Positions 50,020 to 59,204 of a stretch of DNA of 64,000 nucleotides are shown here, piece by piece. Each line of letters begins with the position of its first letter. The first letter of the stretch is position 1. Position numbers and translations under genes: made by a program. Location: the NCBI RefSeq assembly GCF_900114535.1, contig NZ_FOTK01000001.1, forward strand, positions 1 to 64,000, written 5' to 3'. The DNA is from Methylobacterium pseudosasicola. Lineage in GTDB: Bacteria > Pseudomonadota > Alphaproteobacteria > Rhizobiales > Beijerinckiaceae. The notes under the pieces were generated by a model. That model made no database searches. It saw only the letters and a program-made list of their open reading frames with translations, and had not been told where the DNA came from.

Positions 50020-51708
50020 ATGTCGGATGCGAATACGGCCCCGCGCGTGCTGATGGTGTTCCCGAAGTTCTACGAAAACTCGATGTGGAATTTCAAGGAG
50101 GCCATGGAACTGCAGGGCGCCCGCGCGCCGGCGCCGCCGCTGGGCCTGATCACCCTAGCCGCGATGCTGCCGCCGGCCTGGCAGGTGAGCCTGGTCAACC
50201 GCAACTGCGAAGATCTCACCGACGCGCAGATCCTCGCGGCCGACCTGGTGATGACCGGCGGCATGCTGCCCCAGGAGCCGGACTGCCTCGTCGTCATCGA
50301 TCGATGCCTGGCGCTGGGCGTACCGGTCTGCGTCGGCGGCCCGGCGCCGACCTCGACCCCGGAGATCTACGACAAGGCCGATTTCCTCGTGCTGGGCGAG
50401 GCCGAGGGCATCCTCGCCACCTTCGTGGAGGCCTGGGAGTCCGGGGCGCGCCGCGGCCGGTTCACGGCGGAAAAGTTCAAGGCGGACGTCACCACCAGCC
50501 CGATCCCACGCTTCGAGCTGCTGACCTTCAGCCACTACCTGTATATCGGCGTCCAGTTCTCGCGCGGCTGCCCGTTCACCTGCGAGTTCTGCGACATCAT
50601 CGAGCTCTATGGCCGCGCGCCGCGGACCAAGACCACGCCGCAGATGCTGGCCGAGCTCGACCGGCTCTACGGCCTCGGCTATCGCGGCCATGTCGATTTC
50701 GTCGACGACAACCTGATCGGCAACAAGAAGGCGATCAAGCTGTTCCTGCCGCACCTGATCAAGTGGCAGGAGGATCACGGCTACCCGTTCAAGTTCTCCA
50801 CCGAGGCCTCGCTGAACCTCGCCGATGACGACGAACTGCTCGGGATGATGCGGGACGCGAACTTCTTCGCCCTGTTCACCGGGATCGAGACGCCCGACGA
50901 GGCGACGCTGATCCAGACCCAGAAGAAGCAGAACACCAAGCGCTCGATCGCCGACAGCGTGCACAAGCTCTACGAGCACGGCATGTTCGTCACGGCGGGC
51001 TTCATCGTCGGCTTCGACACCGAGAAGGACAGCATCAGCAAGGCGATGTCCCTGTGCATCAGCCAGACCGGCATCCCGATCGCGATGGTCGGCCTGCTCT
51101 ACGCGATGCCGAACACCCAGCTCTCGCGCCGCCTGCGCAAGGAGGGCCGCCTGTTCGAGAACTTCGCCTACACCACCGCCGAGCAGGGCGACCATTGCAC
51201 GCAAGGGCTCAACTTCGTGACCCTGCGCCCGCAGCAGGACGTGCTCGCCGATTACCGGGACGTGCTGGCGGAGATCTACGACCCGCCGAACTTCTTCGCC
51301 CGCATCCGCGAGATTGGACGTCGGGTGAAGCGCCCGAAATTCGCCGCCCACAAGGTCAACTGGCGGCACGTCGCGCGCGATCTGACGTCGCTGCTCCGGG
51401 TCTGCTGGCGGATGACCGTGCGGCGGCCGGAACTCGCCAAGCATTTCTGGAGCGTGTTCTTCCAGACCGCCCGGACTAATCCGGCGGCCCTGGAAGCGGT
51501 GGTCACCAACATGGTGATCTACCTGCACGTTTACCCGTTCTCGCGCTACGTGATCCGCGAGATCAACGGCCGGATCGCCGAGCTGGAGGCCGGCCGCTGG
51601 GTGATGCCGCCGGTCCTGGCTCCCGACACCGAGGGATGCGGCAAGGCCGCGCCGGTGGGCAAGGTGGTCGCCCGGGCCGAGGTCAAGCACCTCGCCGCGG
51701 TGGCCTGA
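50020..51708 (+). CDS. B12-binding radical SAM protein of unknown function (DUF4070 group)
   Basis: 562 residues. Cobalamin-binding-type N-terminus (about 8-140) with RVLMVFPKFYENSMWNF and PPLGLITLAAMLP, no DxHxxG motif seen. Radical SAM domain with CPFTCEFC (CxxxCxxC, about 189-196), FVDDNLIGNKKAI, TGIETPDEATL and AGFIVGFDTEKDS; a DUF4070-type C-terminus follows. It has the same build as the hpnP gene product but differs throughout, so a different substrate is expected. Relatives methylate or rearrange lipids and natural products. It lies alone on the plus strand, 157 bases after the SDR. Confidence 0.85.
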   Translation: MSDANTAPRVLMVFPKFYENSMWNFKEAMELQGARAPAPPLGLITLAAMLPPAWQVSLVNRNCEDLTDAQILAADLVMTGGMLPQEPDCLVVIDRCLALGVPVCVGGPAPTSTPEIYDKADFLVLGEAEGILATFVEAWESGARRGRFTAEKFKADVTTSPIPRFELLTFSHYLYIGVQFSRGCPFTCEFCDIIELYGRAPRTKTTPQMLAELDRLYGLGYRGHVDFVDDNLIGNKKAIKLFLPHLIKWQEDHGYPFKFSTEASLNLADDDELLGMMRDANFFALFTGIETPDEATLIQTQKKQNTKRSIADSVHKLYEHGMFVTAGFIVGFDTEKDSISKAMSLCISQTGIPIAMVGLLYAMPNTQLSRRLRKEGRLFENFAYTTAEQGDHCTQGLNFVTLRPQQDVLADYRDVLAEIYDPPNFFARIREIGRRVKRPKFAAHKVNWRHVARDLTSLLRVCWRMTVRRPELAKHFWSVFFQTARTNPAALEAVVTNMVIYLHVYPFSRYVIREINGRIAELEAGRWVMPPVLAPDTEGCGKAAPVGKVVARAEVKHLAAVA

Positions 51709-51721
51709 GCGGCGGCCGGGT

Positions 51722-53407
51722 TCAGGCAGCCCGCACCGTCTGCAGGAAGTCGCCGATCTCCCGGCGCAGGGCCTCGGATTGCGCCGAGAGGCTCGCCGCC
51801 GAGGCGAGCATCCGTGTGGCGGCCGTGCCGGTCTCGTCGGCGGCCCGGGCGACGTCGTCGATCGTACCGGTGACCGAGCCGGTCCCGGTGGCCGCCTCGG
51901 CGATGTTGCGGGCGATCTCCTGGGTCGCGGCGCCCTGCTGCTCGACGGCGGCCGCGATGGTGGCCGCCACCCCGTCGATCTCGCGGATCCGGCCGGTGAT
52001 GCCGTCGATGGCGCCAACGGTCTGACCGGTTGCCCCCTGGATCCGGCCGACCTGACCGGTGATCTCGTCGGTGGCCTTGGCGGTCTGCGCGGCGAGCGCC
52101 TTCACCTCGGAGGCGACCACGGCGAAGCCCCGCCCGGCCTCACCGGCGCGGGCCGCCTCGATCGTGGCGTTCAGGGCGAGCAGGTTGGTCTGGCCGGCAA
52201 TGTCGGAGATCAGCCGCACCACGTCGCCGATCCGGCCCGCGGCCTCGCTCAGCTCCTGGACCAGCCCCGCGGTCTGTCCGGCCTGGGCGACCGCGCCCCG
52301 GGCGAGGTCGGCGGAGCCGTCCACCTGCCGGCCGATCTCCTGGACCGAGGCGCCGAGCTCCTCGGCCGCCACCGCCACCGTGCCGACATGAGCGGCGGCC
52401 TCCTGCGCGGCGCTCGCCACCGCGGCCGAGCGCTCGGCCGTGCGCGTCGCCGTGCTGGTCATGGCCTCGGCATGGGCCCGCAGGTCGAGGGCCGCCTCCG
52501 TCACCGCGGCGAGCACGCCGCCGATGGCGGCCTCGAAGCCATCGGCCATCTCTTCGACGGCGCGCCGCCTCTGCGCCTCGGCGCCGGCCCGGGCGAGCGC
52601 CGTCTCCTCCTCCAGCGTGCGGGTGCGGATGAGGTTGTCCTTGAACACCTGCACCGCCGCCGCCATGGCGCCGATCTCGTCCCGGCGCCCGGTCTCAGGG
52701 ATCGCCACGGTCGCGTCGCCCTCGGCCAGGCGAGCCATGGCGCCGGTCATGCGCTGGATCGGGCGGGCGATGCCGAACAGGGCGAACAGCATCGCCGCGG
52801 CGGCCACCAGCAGGCCGAAGGCGGTGGCGGCGAGGGCGGTGTGCTTGGCCGACGTGGCGTTGTCGGCGGTACCTGCGACGTTCGCATCGGTCTGCGACCG
52901 GGCGAGCGCGATCGCCTCGGTGAGGCTGCCGACCGCCGCCTCGCTCTGGGCGCCGGTCTCCGGATCGAGGACCAGCTTGAGGGCGCCGTTCGTGTCGCCG
53001 GCGATCATCAGCTCAACCACCTGGAGCTGGACGTTCTGGTAGGCGTTCCAGGCGGTGGTAAAGCGCTCGTAGGTCTCCCGCTCCCGGGGCGTCGACAGGC
53101 GGTCCTGATAGGCTTGGCGTAGTTCGGAGAGGGCACCGAGGCCGTCGGTGAGCGCGGTCTGATTCTTGTCGAGGGTCGCGAAATCCGGCGATCCGACGAC
53201 CAGCCGGTAGAGCTTCAGCCGCACGTCGCGCACCGCCATGCCGATGGCCTCGGCCTGATTCTGGGCGGGCAGCCAGACCTGAGAGACCGCCTTGGCGTCC
53301 CGCTCGATCTCGGACAGCCGGACGACGCTGACGACACCCTGGCCGGCGGCGGCGAGGGCGAGCAGACCGATGGCGCCGCACAGGACCATCTTCAGTGAGA
53401 ATCGCAT
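51722..53407 (-). CDS. Methyl-accepting chemotaxis protein
   Basis: 561 residues from the ATG at 53407. First membrane helix at about 8-30, a periplasmic four-helix-bundle-type sensor (about 31-190), second membrane helix at about 198-220, HAMP ([19 protein letters not shown]), then a signalling domain with the hairpin tip [45 protein letters not shown]. The ligand is unknown. It signals to CheA/CheW at the inner membrane. No che genes lie nearby. It converges on the radical SAM gene with 13 bases between stops. Confidence 0.9.
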   Translation of the reverse strand: MRFSLKMVLCGAIGLLALAAAGQGVVSVVRLSEIERDAKAVSQVWLPAQNQAEAIGMAVRDVRLKLYRLVVGSPDFATLDKNQTALTDGLGALSELRQAYQDRLSTPRERETYERFTTAWNAYQNVQLQVVELMIAGDTNGALKLVLDPETGAQSEAAVGSLTEAIALARSQTDANVAGTADNATSAKHTALAATAFGLLVAAAAMLFALFGIARPIQRMTGAMARLAEGDATVAIPETGRRDEIGAMAAAVQVFKDNLIRTRTLEEETALARAGAEAQRRRAVEEMADGFEAAIGGVLAAVTEAALDLRAHAEAMTSTATRTAERSAAVASAAQEAAAHVGTVAVAAEELGASVQEIGRQVDGSADLARGAVAQAGQTAGLVQELSEAAGRIGDVVRLISDIAGQTNLLALNATIEAARAGEAGRGFAVVASEVKALAAQTAKATDEITGQVGRIQGATGQTVGAIDGITGRIREIDGVAATIAAAVEQQGAATQEIARNIAEAATGTGSVTGTIDDVARAADETGTAATRMLASAASLSAQSEALRREIGDFLQTVRAA

Positions 53408-53502
53408 CGGGGCTTCCGTCGTCGCGGCCGGGCGGCGCTTCAACCTCGATGATCTCTATGATATTTCTTAACGTTCCGCTGCGCGTCGACAGCTATTCGT
53501 GA

Positions 53503-54507
53503 CTACAGCCACTTCTTCCAGCGGAAGAAAACGTAGGGCAGGACCGCGGCGACGAACATCATCACCACCGCCATCGGGTAGCCGTACGGAAGTTCTAGTT
53601 CAGGCATGGACTTGAAATTCATGCCGTAGATCGAGGCGATCAGTGTCGGCGGCATGAATACGACGGCCATGACCGAGAACAGCTTGATGATGTTGTTCTG
53701 CTCAAGGTTGACCAGCCCGAGCGTGGCATCCAGCAGAAATTGAATTTTCGTGGAGAGGAAGGTCGCGTGCTCTTCCAGCGATTGAAGATCGCGCAGGGTC
53801 GAGCGGACATCCTCTCGCAGGTCGCGGGGCGCCTTGTTGGTCCGATAGGTCGCCGACAACGAAAGCAGGATTCGCTCCATCGAGACCAGACTCTCGCGCT
53901 GCTTCGAGATCAGGTCGCCGTGTCGTCCGAGCGCCCGCAACGTGTCCTGAAGGGCCGTGTTGCGTGCCGACGGATCGGCCTGCACTTCAAAGATCTTGCC
54001 CGACAGGCGGTCGATGCGCTCGCCCTGGAGCTGCAGCACGTCCGCCGCCCGGTCGATCACCGCCTCGATCAGCCCGGCCAGGATGGTCTCGCCGGAGGGG
54101 GAGACGGAACTGCCGTTGCCCATCGTGCGGCCGGCGCGCTGCGTGTACATCCGGAAGGCCTGCGGCTCCTCGTAACGCACGGTGACGAGGCGGCTGCCGC
54201 GCAGGATGAAGGTGATGCCGGCGAGCCCCGGCTCCTCGGCATCGCTCACCTTCGAGAGCACGCGCCCGGTCATGTAGCGGGCGCCCTCCTCGACGTAGAG
54301 CAATTCCGAGGGCTCGATGTCCTTCATCTCCTCGCGGGTCGGAACCTCGATGCCGGCGAAGGCCTCGACCTTGAGCTCCTCCTCGCGGCTCGGACGGATC
54401 AGGTCCAGCCAGACGGTGTCCTCGGGGATCGTATCCTGAAGGTCGACGATTCGGCGCTCAAGCAGCGAGGATCCGGCGCCGGTTGCGGGCTGGTGGATGA
54501 AAATCAC
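53503..54507 (-). CDS. corA: CorA-family magnesium transporter
   Basis: 334 residues from a GTG at 54507. Large N-terminal cytoplasmic domain with coiled coils, then two membrane helices. The selectivity motif YGMNFKSMPE (GMN) lies at the end of the first membrane helix, and the C-terminus is basic (FFRWKKWL). CorA forms a pentameric Mg2+ (also Co2+/Ni2+) channel in the inner membrane. Length is as usual. Confidence 0.93.
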   Translation of the reverse strand: MIFIHQPATGAGSSLLERRIVDLQDTIPEDTVWLDLIRPSREEELKVEAFAGIEVPTREEMKDIEPSELLYVEEGARYMTGRVLSKVSDAEEPGLAGITFILRGSRLVTVRYEEPQAFRMYTQRAGRTMGNGSSVSPSGETILAGLIEAVIDRAADVLQLQGERIDRLSGKIFEVQADPSARNTALQDTLRALGRHGDLISKQRESLVSMERILLSLSATYRTNKAPRDLREDVRSTLRDLQSLEEHATFLSTKIQFLLDATLGLVNLEQNNIIKLFSVMAVVFMPPTLIASIYGMNFKSMPELELPYGYPMAVVMMFVAAVLPYVFFRWKKWL

Positions 54508-54671
54508 GAAGGGGTCTCGGGTGCGAAACGGTCACTGGGCGGCGCAAGGTCCGGTCCGCATCCGGCACGGCGGCTCCGAGCGCAAGCTGTGCCGTGGGTG
54601 TGGCGTTGTTTTCTGACGCTTCCGTGACATCGCGGCCCGCCTCGGCGGTTTCACGCGGCCGGCTTCGGCGT

Positions 54672-54944
54672 TCAGTTGCAGCCTTCGCAGATGCTGTTGT
54701 CGATCTTGTCGGTCAGTTCACGTTCGCGCCGCTGCTCCTGGCGCGAGGGCACCTCGCCGGGGCCGAGCGACGTGCCCGGCGGCTTGGTCACGCCGAGCCG
54801 GTTGGTGTTCGGCGCCGTGATCGTCGAGGTCGGCCCGCCGCCGGTGCCGGTCTGATCGGGGGCGCGGGGCTGGGCCGCCAGCGTTGCGGGAAGGGCGACG
54901 CTCAGCGCGGCGAGGGCGAGCAAGCGGATCGAGGCTGTGGTCAT
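54672..54944 (-). CDS. Small exported protein, unknown
   Basis: 90 residues from the ATG at 54944; the open frame runs to 55022 but the upstream part has no signal-peptide start. Signal peptide MTTASIRLLALAALSVALPATLAAQ, then a disordered Gly/Thr/Pro-rich stretch and a basic EQRRERELTDKIDNSICEGCN end with two Cys. It is preceded by GGAGGTGTC, a strong ribosome site. I do not recognise the family. Confidence 0.65.
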   Translation of the reverse strand: MTTASIRLLALAALSVALPATLAAQPRAPDQTGTGGGPTSTITAPNTNRLGVTKPPGTSLGPGEVPSRQEQRRERELTDKIDNSICEGCN

Positions 54945-54982
54945 GACACCTCCAGTCATCGGAAGAAGGTCAGATTCCCCAG

Positions 54983-55027
54983 CAAGTTGCAAGCCTCCAA
55001 GATTCAAGTCGTCAAGTTTCAAGCCTC
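54983..55027. repeat. Three tandem 15-bp repeats (CAAG-based)
   Basis: CAAG occurs at 54983, 54990, 54998, 55005, 55013 and 55020, alternately 7 and 8 bases apart. This gives three imperfect 15-bp units beginning at 54983, 54998 and 55013. The last unit reaches into the stop codon of the downstream minus-strand methyltransferase. Confidence 0.75.
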
Positions 55028-56264
55028 AGCGACGGCGGGGGGCCTCGCGCCGGAACACGCCGACCATCTCGACATGGTCCGAGTGCCGGAACTGATCGAC
55101 CGGTGTCACCGATTCGAGCCGGAAGCCGCCTTCCGTGAGCGTCGCCGCGTCCCGGGCGAAGGTGCCGGTATCGCAGGCAACGCCGATCGCCACCGGCACC
55201 CGCGAGGCGGCGATCTGCCGGGCCTGAGCCTCGGCGCCGGCCCGGGGCGGGTCGAACACCACCGCGTCGAGACCGTCCAGTTCCGTGGGCAGCAGCGGTC
55301 GGCGGAACAGGTCCCGGCGTTCGGTGGTGATCTGGCGCAGGCCCGTGGCGGCCCGGGCGGACCGATCGAGGCCGGCCAGCGCGGCCGCATCCGCCTCGAC
55401 GGCGTGGACCGCGGCGTTGCGGGCCATCGCCAGGGCGAGGGGGCCGCAGCCGGAGAACAGGTCCGCGACCCGCCGCGGGCGGCGGCCCAGGGCCGCGAGG
55501 GTCAGGTCGGTGAGCACCTGCTGTCCGGCGGCTGTCGCCTGGAGGAAGCCCCCCGGCGCCGGGTAGAGGCGGCTCTCGCCGGACGTTACCGAGACCGGCT
55601 CGGCCTCCATCAGGCGCTCGCCGTGGAGCGACAGGCGGGCGAGGCCGAGTTCGCCCGCGATCCGCACCAGCGCGGAGGCGACGCCGCCGCTCACCGGCCC
55701 GTGGCCGCGCAGGTCGATGTCGAGGCCTTGGTCGGTGGCGGTGACGGCCACGTCGAGGGGCTTGCGGCCGTGGCCCAGCGGCGCCGCGAGGCGGCGCGCT
55801 ACGGCAGGGGCCGGATGCAGCGCCGGCACGGTGATCGGGCAATGGTCGATCGGCACCAGCGCGTGGCTGCGCGCCGCCATCAGCCCGGCCTCGCCTTGTC
55901 CGTCGATCTCCCGGACATGCAGGGTGATGCGGCGCCGCCCAGCTCCATGGGCGTCGATGGCGGCCTCGGGCTCGACCACGAGCCGGGCCTGCGACAGGGC
56001 CTGGGCGACGAGGCCGCGCTTCCAGGACAATTCCGCCGCCGGGGCGAGGTGCTGCGTCCGGCAACCGCCGCAGCGCATGTAGTAGGGGCAGAACGGCTCG
56101 ACCCGGTCGGGCGAGGCCTGCTCGATGCCCAGCAACTCGGCGCGCTTGCCCTCCCGGCGGATCGTCACCCGCTCCCCGGGCAGCGTGTAGGGGACGAGGA
56201 GGCCGTCCTCGGCGATGCCGTCGCCGCGGGCGCCGAGGTCCCGGATCGTGACCGTTTCGCTCAT
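55026..56264 (-). CDS. TrmA/RlmCD-family RNA uracil-5 methyltransferase
   Basis: 412 residues from the ATG at 56264. N-terminal TRAM-like part with RDLGARGDGIAEDGLLVPYTLPGERV, iron-sulphur Cys in CPYYMRCGGC, methyltransferase domain with VADLFSGCGPLALAMA (about 268-283), DPPRAGAEAQ and the Cys of VACDTGTFARDA as likely nucleophile. Makes m5U in 23S rRNA or tRNA; which site cannot be told. Its start overlaps the tlyA stop, so the two are coupled. Confidence 0.88.
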   Translation of the reverse strand: MSETVTIRDLGARGDGIAEDGLLVPYTLPGERVTIRREGKRAELLGIEQASPDRVEPFCPYYMRCGGCRTQHLAPAAELSWKRGLVAQALSQARLVVEPEAAIDAHGAGRRRITLHVREIDGQGEAGLMAARSHALVPIDHCPITVPALHPAPAVARRLAAPLGHGRKPLDVAVTATDQGLDIDLRGHGPVSGGVASALVRIAGELGLARLSLHGERLMEAEPVSVTSGESRLYPAPGGFLQATAAGQQVLTDLTLAALGRRPRRVADLFSGCGPLALAMARNAAVHAVEADAAALAGLDRSARAATGLRQITTERRDLFRRPLLPTELDGLDAVVFDPPRAGAEAQARQIAASRVPVAIGVACDTGTFARDAATLTEGGFRLESVTPVDQFRHSDHVEMVGVFRREAPRRR

Positions 56265-57046
56265 GGTAGGGTTGCGCCGATCAAGAATTCGGAATTGCCG
56301 TCGCCACCCGGCACGGGCGAGTCGATCAGGCCCAGGATCGTCGCCCCAAGCCCCTCCAGCACGAAGCGGACAGTCGCGCAGACCTCCGCGTGGACGGCCG
56401 GATCGCGCACCAGGCCGCCGCGCCCGACCCGCTCGCGCCCGGCCTCGAATTGCGGCTTGATCAGCGCCACGATCGCGGCACCCGGTGCCAGCAGCGCCGG
56501 CAGGGCCGGCAGCACCAGCCGCAGGCCGATGAAGCTGACATCGACGCTGGCCAGCGCGGGCCGCGGGACGAGCCGCGCCGGGTCGAGATTGCGGATGTCG
56601 GTGCCCTCCAGGCTGGTGACGCGGGGATCCCCCGTCAGCCGCGGATGGAGCTGCCCCCGGCCGACATCGACCGCGTGGACATGGGCCGCGCCCCGGGCGA
56701 GCAGCACGTCGGTGAAGCCGCCGGTCGAGGCGCCGACATCGAGGCAGGCGAGGCCGGCCGGATCGAGCCGGAACGCGTCGAGGGCCGCCGCGAGCTTCAG
56801 GCCACCCCGGGAGGCATAGGGGTGCTCGGGTGTGGCCTCGACTTGCGCGCCCGGGCGGATCGCTTCCGAGGCCCGCGCCAGAAGCCGGCCGTCAACCCGC
56901 ACCAGCCCGGCCCGGATCGCCGCCTGCGCCCGCGCCCGGCTCTCGAAATAGCCGTGCTCCACCAGGAACAGGTCGGCCCGTTTCGGCGAGGGATCAAGGC
57001 GCGCGGGCGCCGCGCGATCCGGTATGGGCCGGTCTCCGATCATCAA
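56261..57046 (-). CDS. tlyA: TlyA-type rRNA 2'-O-methyltransferase
   Basis: 261 residues. N-terminal S4 RNA-binding domain (ADLFLVEHGYFESRARAQAAIRAGLVRVDG, about 24-55), then an FtsJ-like methyltransferase with ASRGGLKLAAAL, CLDVGASTGGFTDVLLARGA (SAM loop, about 98-117) and SVDVSFIGLRLVLPAL. TlyA methylates ribose of 16S and 23S rRNA, which affects capreomycin susceptibility in mycobacteria; older annotation calls it a hemolysin. First of the two-gene unit. Confidence 0.92.
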   Translation of the reverse strand: MMIGDRPIPDRAAPARLDPSPKRADLFLVEHGYFESRARAQAAIRAGLVRVDGRLLARASEAIRPGAQVEATPEHPYASRGGLKLAAALDAFRLDPAGLACLDVGASTGGFTDVLLARGAAHVHAVDVGRGQLHPRLTGDPRVTSLEGTDIRNLDPARLVPRPALASVDVSFIGLRLVLPALPALLAPGAAIVALIKPQFEAGRERVGRGGLVRDPAVHAEVCATVRFVLEGLGATILGLIDSPVPGGDGNSEFLIGATLP

Positions 57047-57151
57047 GGCTTTATGGGCTGGCGCCAGATACGGCGAAGGTTTCGGGAGCCGGCCCTGTCG
57101 AAGGGGCGGCGCGCATCCTAACTAGACCGGGCTTGAGAGGAGAGCCACCGT

Positions 57152-57688
57152 ATGACACGCATCCTGCCGCTGCTCGCGCTGCTGGGTCCCTTCGCGGCGA
57201 GCGGCGCCCTGGCCCAGGAGCCGCCGGCAGCCGCCAAGCCCGCCGAGACGTTCCAGGCGCCCGTGAAGAACGCCAAGGGCGACACGATCGGCACGATCGC
57301 GATCCGTGATGGCGCGAACAGCCTGGTGTTGCGTGTCGCCATCCAGCCCGGCGGCCTCCCGCCTGGCTGGCACGGCATGCATTTCCACGCCGTGGGCGAT
57401 TGCTCGGATCCGAAATTCCTGAATTCCAAGGCTCATGTGAACCACGACCAGAGCAAGCACGGCCTGCTCAACCCGGACGGGCCCGACGAGGGCGACCTGC
57501 CGAACCTCTACGTGGTCCAGGACGGCTCGGCCAATGCCGAGGTGACCAGCGAGACGCCGCTCACCGGCGAGGGCGGCCTCAAGGACGGCGACGGCTCGGC
57601 CCTGATCATCCACGCCAACGAGGACGACCACACCACTCAGCCGATCGGCGGCGCCGGCGACCGGATTGCTTGCGCGGTGATCAAGTAG
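57152..57688 (+). CDS. sodC: Periplasmic Cu/Zn superoxide dismutase
   Basis: 178 residues. Signal peptide (about 1-22, ending ALAQ). Copper/zinc ligands are visible in MHFHAVGDC, SKAHVNHDQSKHG and IIHANEDDH, and the disulphide Cys pair in GDC and IACAVIK. It removes superoxide in the periplasm. Ribosome site GAGAGGAGAGCC overlaps the end of the preceding gap. Convergent with the thioesterase gene, 6 bases apart. Confidence 0.95.
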   Translation: MTRILPLLALLGPFAASGALAQEPPAAAKPAETFQAPVKNAKGDTIGTIAIRDGANSLVLRVAIQPGGLPPGWHGMHFHAVGDCSDPKFLNSKAHVNHDQSKHGLLNPDGPDEGDLPNLYVVQDGSANAEVTSETPLTGEGGLKDGDGSALIIHANEDDHTTQPIGGAGDRIACAVIK

Positions 57689-57694
57689 AACCCA

Positions 57695-58159
57695 TCAGCC
57701 CGGATTGGGCGAGGGCACCAGGGGCGGGATCGGGCGCGGGCGTCCGGCCTCGTCGATCGCCACAAAGGTGAAGGTGGCCTGTGTCACCCGCTCGCGGAGC
57801 TGGGTGCAGAAGCGGCGCGCCCAGGCCTCGACCTCGATCTTCATCGAGGTCCGGCCGACATGTGAGACCCGGGTGTAGACGCACAGCACGTCGCCGACCC
57901 TGACCGGGCGGATGAAGGTCATGGCGTCGAGGGCGACGGTGACGACGCGGCCCTGGGCCCGGTCGACCCCCGCGATGCCGCCGGCCTGATCCATCTGGGT
58001 CAGAACCCAGCCGCCGAAGATGTCGCCATTGGCATTGGTGTCGGCCGGCATCGCGATGGTCCGGACCGTGAGGTCGCCGCGGGGCAGGTCCGACTCGGGG
58101 GGCGGCGCTGCCGCGCTCTCGCCCGCTGCTGCGCGTCCGACGTGCTGCATGCCGTCCAT
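57695..58159 (-). CDS. Hotdog-fold acyl-CoA thioesterase (YciA-like)
   Basis: 154 residues; the second Met at 58150 is an alternative start. Hotdog core with IAMPADTNANGDIFGGWVLTQMDQAGGIAG, the catalytic Asp-Asn region of YciA/acyl-CoA thioesterases, and VGDVLCVYTRVSHVGRTSMKIEVEAWAR. It hydrolyses acyl-CoA of medium or broad chain length in the cytoplasm. Confidence 0.88.
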   Translation of the reverse strand: MDGMQHVGRAAAGESAAAPPPESDLPRGDLTVRTIAMPADTNANGDIFGGWVLTQMDQAGGIAGVDRAQGRVVTVALDAMTFIRPVRVGDVLCVYTRVSHVGRTSMKIEVEAWARRFCTQLRERVTQATFTFVAIDEAGRPRPIPPLVPSPNPG

Positions 58160-58178
58160 CCGCCTGTCCCGCGCGCCG

Positions 58179-58316
58179 TCAGAGAAGGAAGCCGGCGAGC
58201 TTCAGCCCGGCCGCCAGCAAGATAGCGGCGGCGCCCAGGATGCATTCGAACGGGATCGATTGCCAGAGCTCCGGCGTCGCCGCCGCGGGCTCGGCGCGCT
58301 GCGCGATATCGTTCAT
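58179..58316 (-). CDS. 45-residue membrane protein, unknown
   Basis: MNDIAQRAEPAAATPELW, then a hydrophobic helix CILGAAAILLAAGLKLAGFLL that fills the C-terminus (about 25-45). GGGAGG lies eight bases before the ATG, a strong ribosome site on the minus strand. Too short for a known domain; a single-pass inner-membrane microprotein. It lies just downstream of a repeat-rich gene and just before the thioesterase on the same strand. Confidence 0.6.
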   Translation of the reverse strand: MNDIAQRAEPAAATPELWQSIPFECILGAAAILLAAGLKLAGFLL

Positions 58317-58412
58317 CGTATGTCCTCCCGGGCGGGCCGATCTGTCGCCGGTCCGTCCTTTTCCTGCACTATACGGCATGGAGCCTGCGTGCGCATCCCG
58401 AATCGCGGCACG

Positions 58413-58446
58413 AAAAAGCCCGGCGGCTCGTGTGAGCCGCCGGGCC
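58413..58446 (-). terminator. Rho-independent terminator of the Arg/Tyr-rich protein gene
   Basis: GCCCGGCGGCTC (58418-58429), GTGT, GAGCCGCCGGGC (58434-58445): perfect 12-bp stem. On the minus strand it is followed by TTTTT, so it closes the gene ending at 58466. Confidence 0.88.
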
Positions 58447-58465
58447 GATCAGGGTCTCGATCCGC

Positions 58466-58735
58466 TTAGTAGTAGAACCGGCGACGGTAATACGGACGGC
58501 GGTAGAACGGCCGCGGGCCGTAGTAGAACCGGCGACGGTAATAGGGCCGGCGGTAGAACGGGCGCGGGCCATAGAAGCGGCGGCGGTAGTAGTACTGGGC
58601 CTTCTGGGCCACGGCCGGCGCGGCGTCGGCCGGCAGGGCAATGCCCGGACCGACGGGCGCAGCCGACGCGCCCTGTGGCGCAGCGGCCGCGAAGCCCAGC
58701 ACCAGCAGGGCCGCGAGCAGGAATTTCCTCAGCAC
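58466..58735 (-). CDS. Small exported Arg/Tyr-rich repeat protein
   Basis: 89 residues. Signal peptide MLRKFLLAALLVLGFAAAA ... ASAAP, an Ala/Pro segment, then YRRRFYGPRPFYRRPYY-type units (about 48-89) repeated two and a half times with about 20-residue period. Very basic and aromatic; the repeat is also visible at DNA level. Such small proteins are common in Rhizobiales and of unknown function; binding to cell wall or anionic polymer is a guess. Confidence 0.7.
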   Translation of the reverse strand: MLRKFLLAALLVLGFAAAAPQGASAAPVGPGIALPADAAPAVAQKAQYYYRRRFYGPRPFYRRPYYRRRFYYGPRPFYRRPYYRRRFYY

Positions 58736-58964
58736 GTCTCGACTCCCTTCGCGTGATCACGTCTTGTACGACGGACCGCGCGAGGCACGAGAACCCTTCC
58801 GGCGGTCCGAAACGCTGCAACGCACGGGCGAGGAGAAGCGTTGCAGCGTAACCGCTACGGATAGGCGCAAGGGTTTATTTTCGGCAGCGGCCTCAGGCAG
58901 GCGTGCCGGTGCGGCGCGATTCATCGCACCGGATCAAAGGGTTGGATCCTTGATGCCGGGACGG

Positions 58965-59150
58965 TCAGGCGATCTGCGTGGTCATGTCGACGATGCGCGC
59001 CTCGGTGCTTTGGCGGACGAGGGCGATGCCGTGTTCGCAATCCTCGCGGCGCAGGTAGCCCTCGCCGGACTCGGCCACCACCTCGCCGTTGCGGGCGCGC
59101 AGGCGCCAGCGCCACTCGCCCTTGGCATCCCGATAGAGTTCGAACCGCAT
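58965..59150 (-). CDS. DUF1508 (YegP-like) small protein
   Basis: 61 residues. FELYRDAKGEWRWRLRARNGEVVAESGEGYLRREDCEHGIALVR is a single DUF1508 unit; E. coli YegP has two such units in tandem. Function is unknown, perhaps in stress response. Single-domain length is normal for many alphaproteobacterial members. It stands alone, with 229 bases to the next gene upstream. Confidence 0.8.
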   Translation of the reverse strand: MRFELYRDAKGEWRWRLRARNGEVVAESGEGYLRREDCEHGIALVRQSTEARIVDMTTQIA

Positions 59151-59204
59151 GGGGCAGGCTCCCGTCTGACCTATCGATGAGATGGGATGCTGCGGGCAAA
59201 AAAG

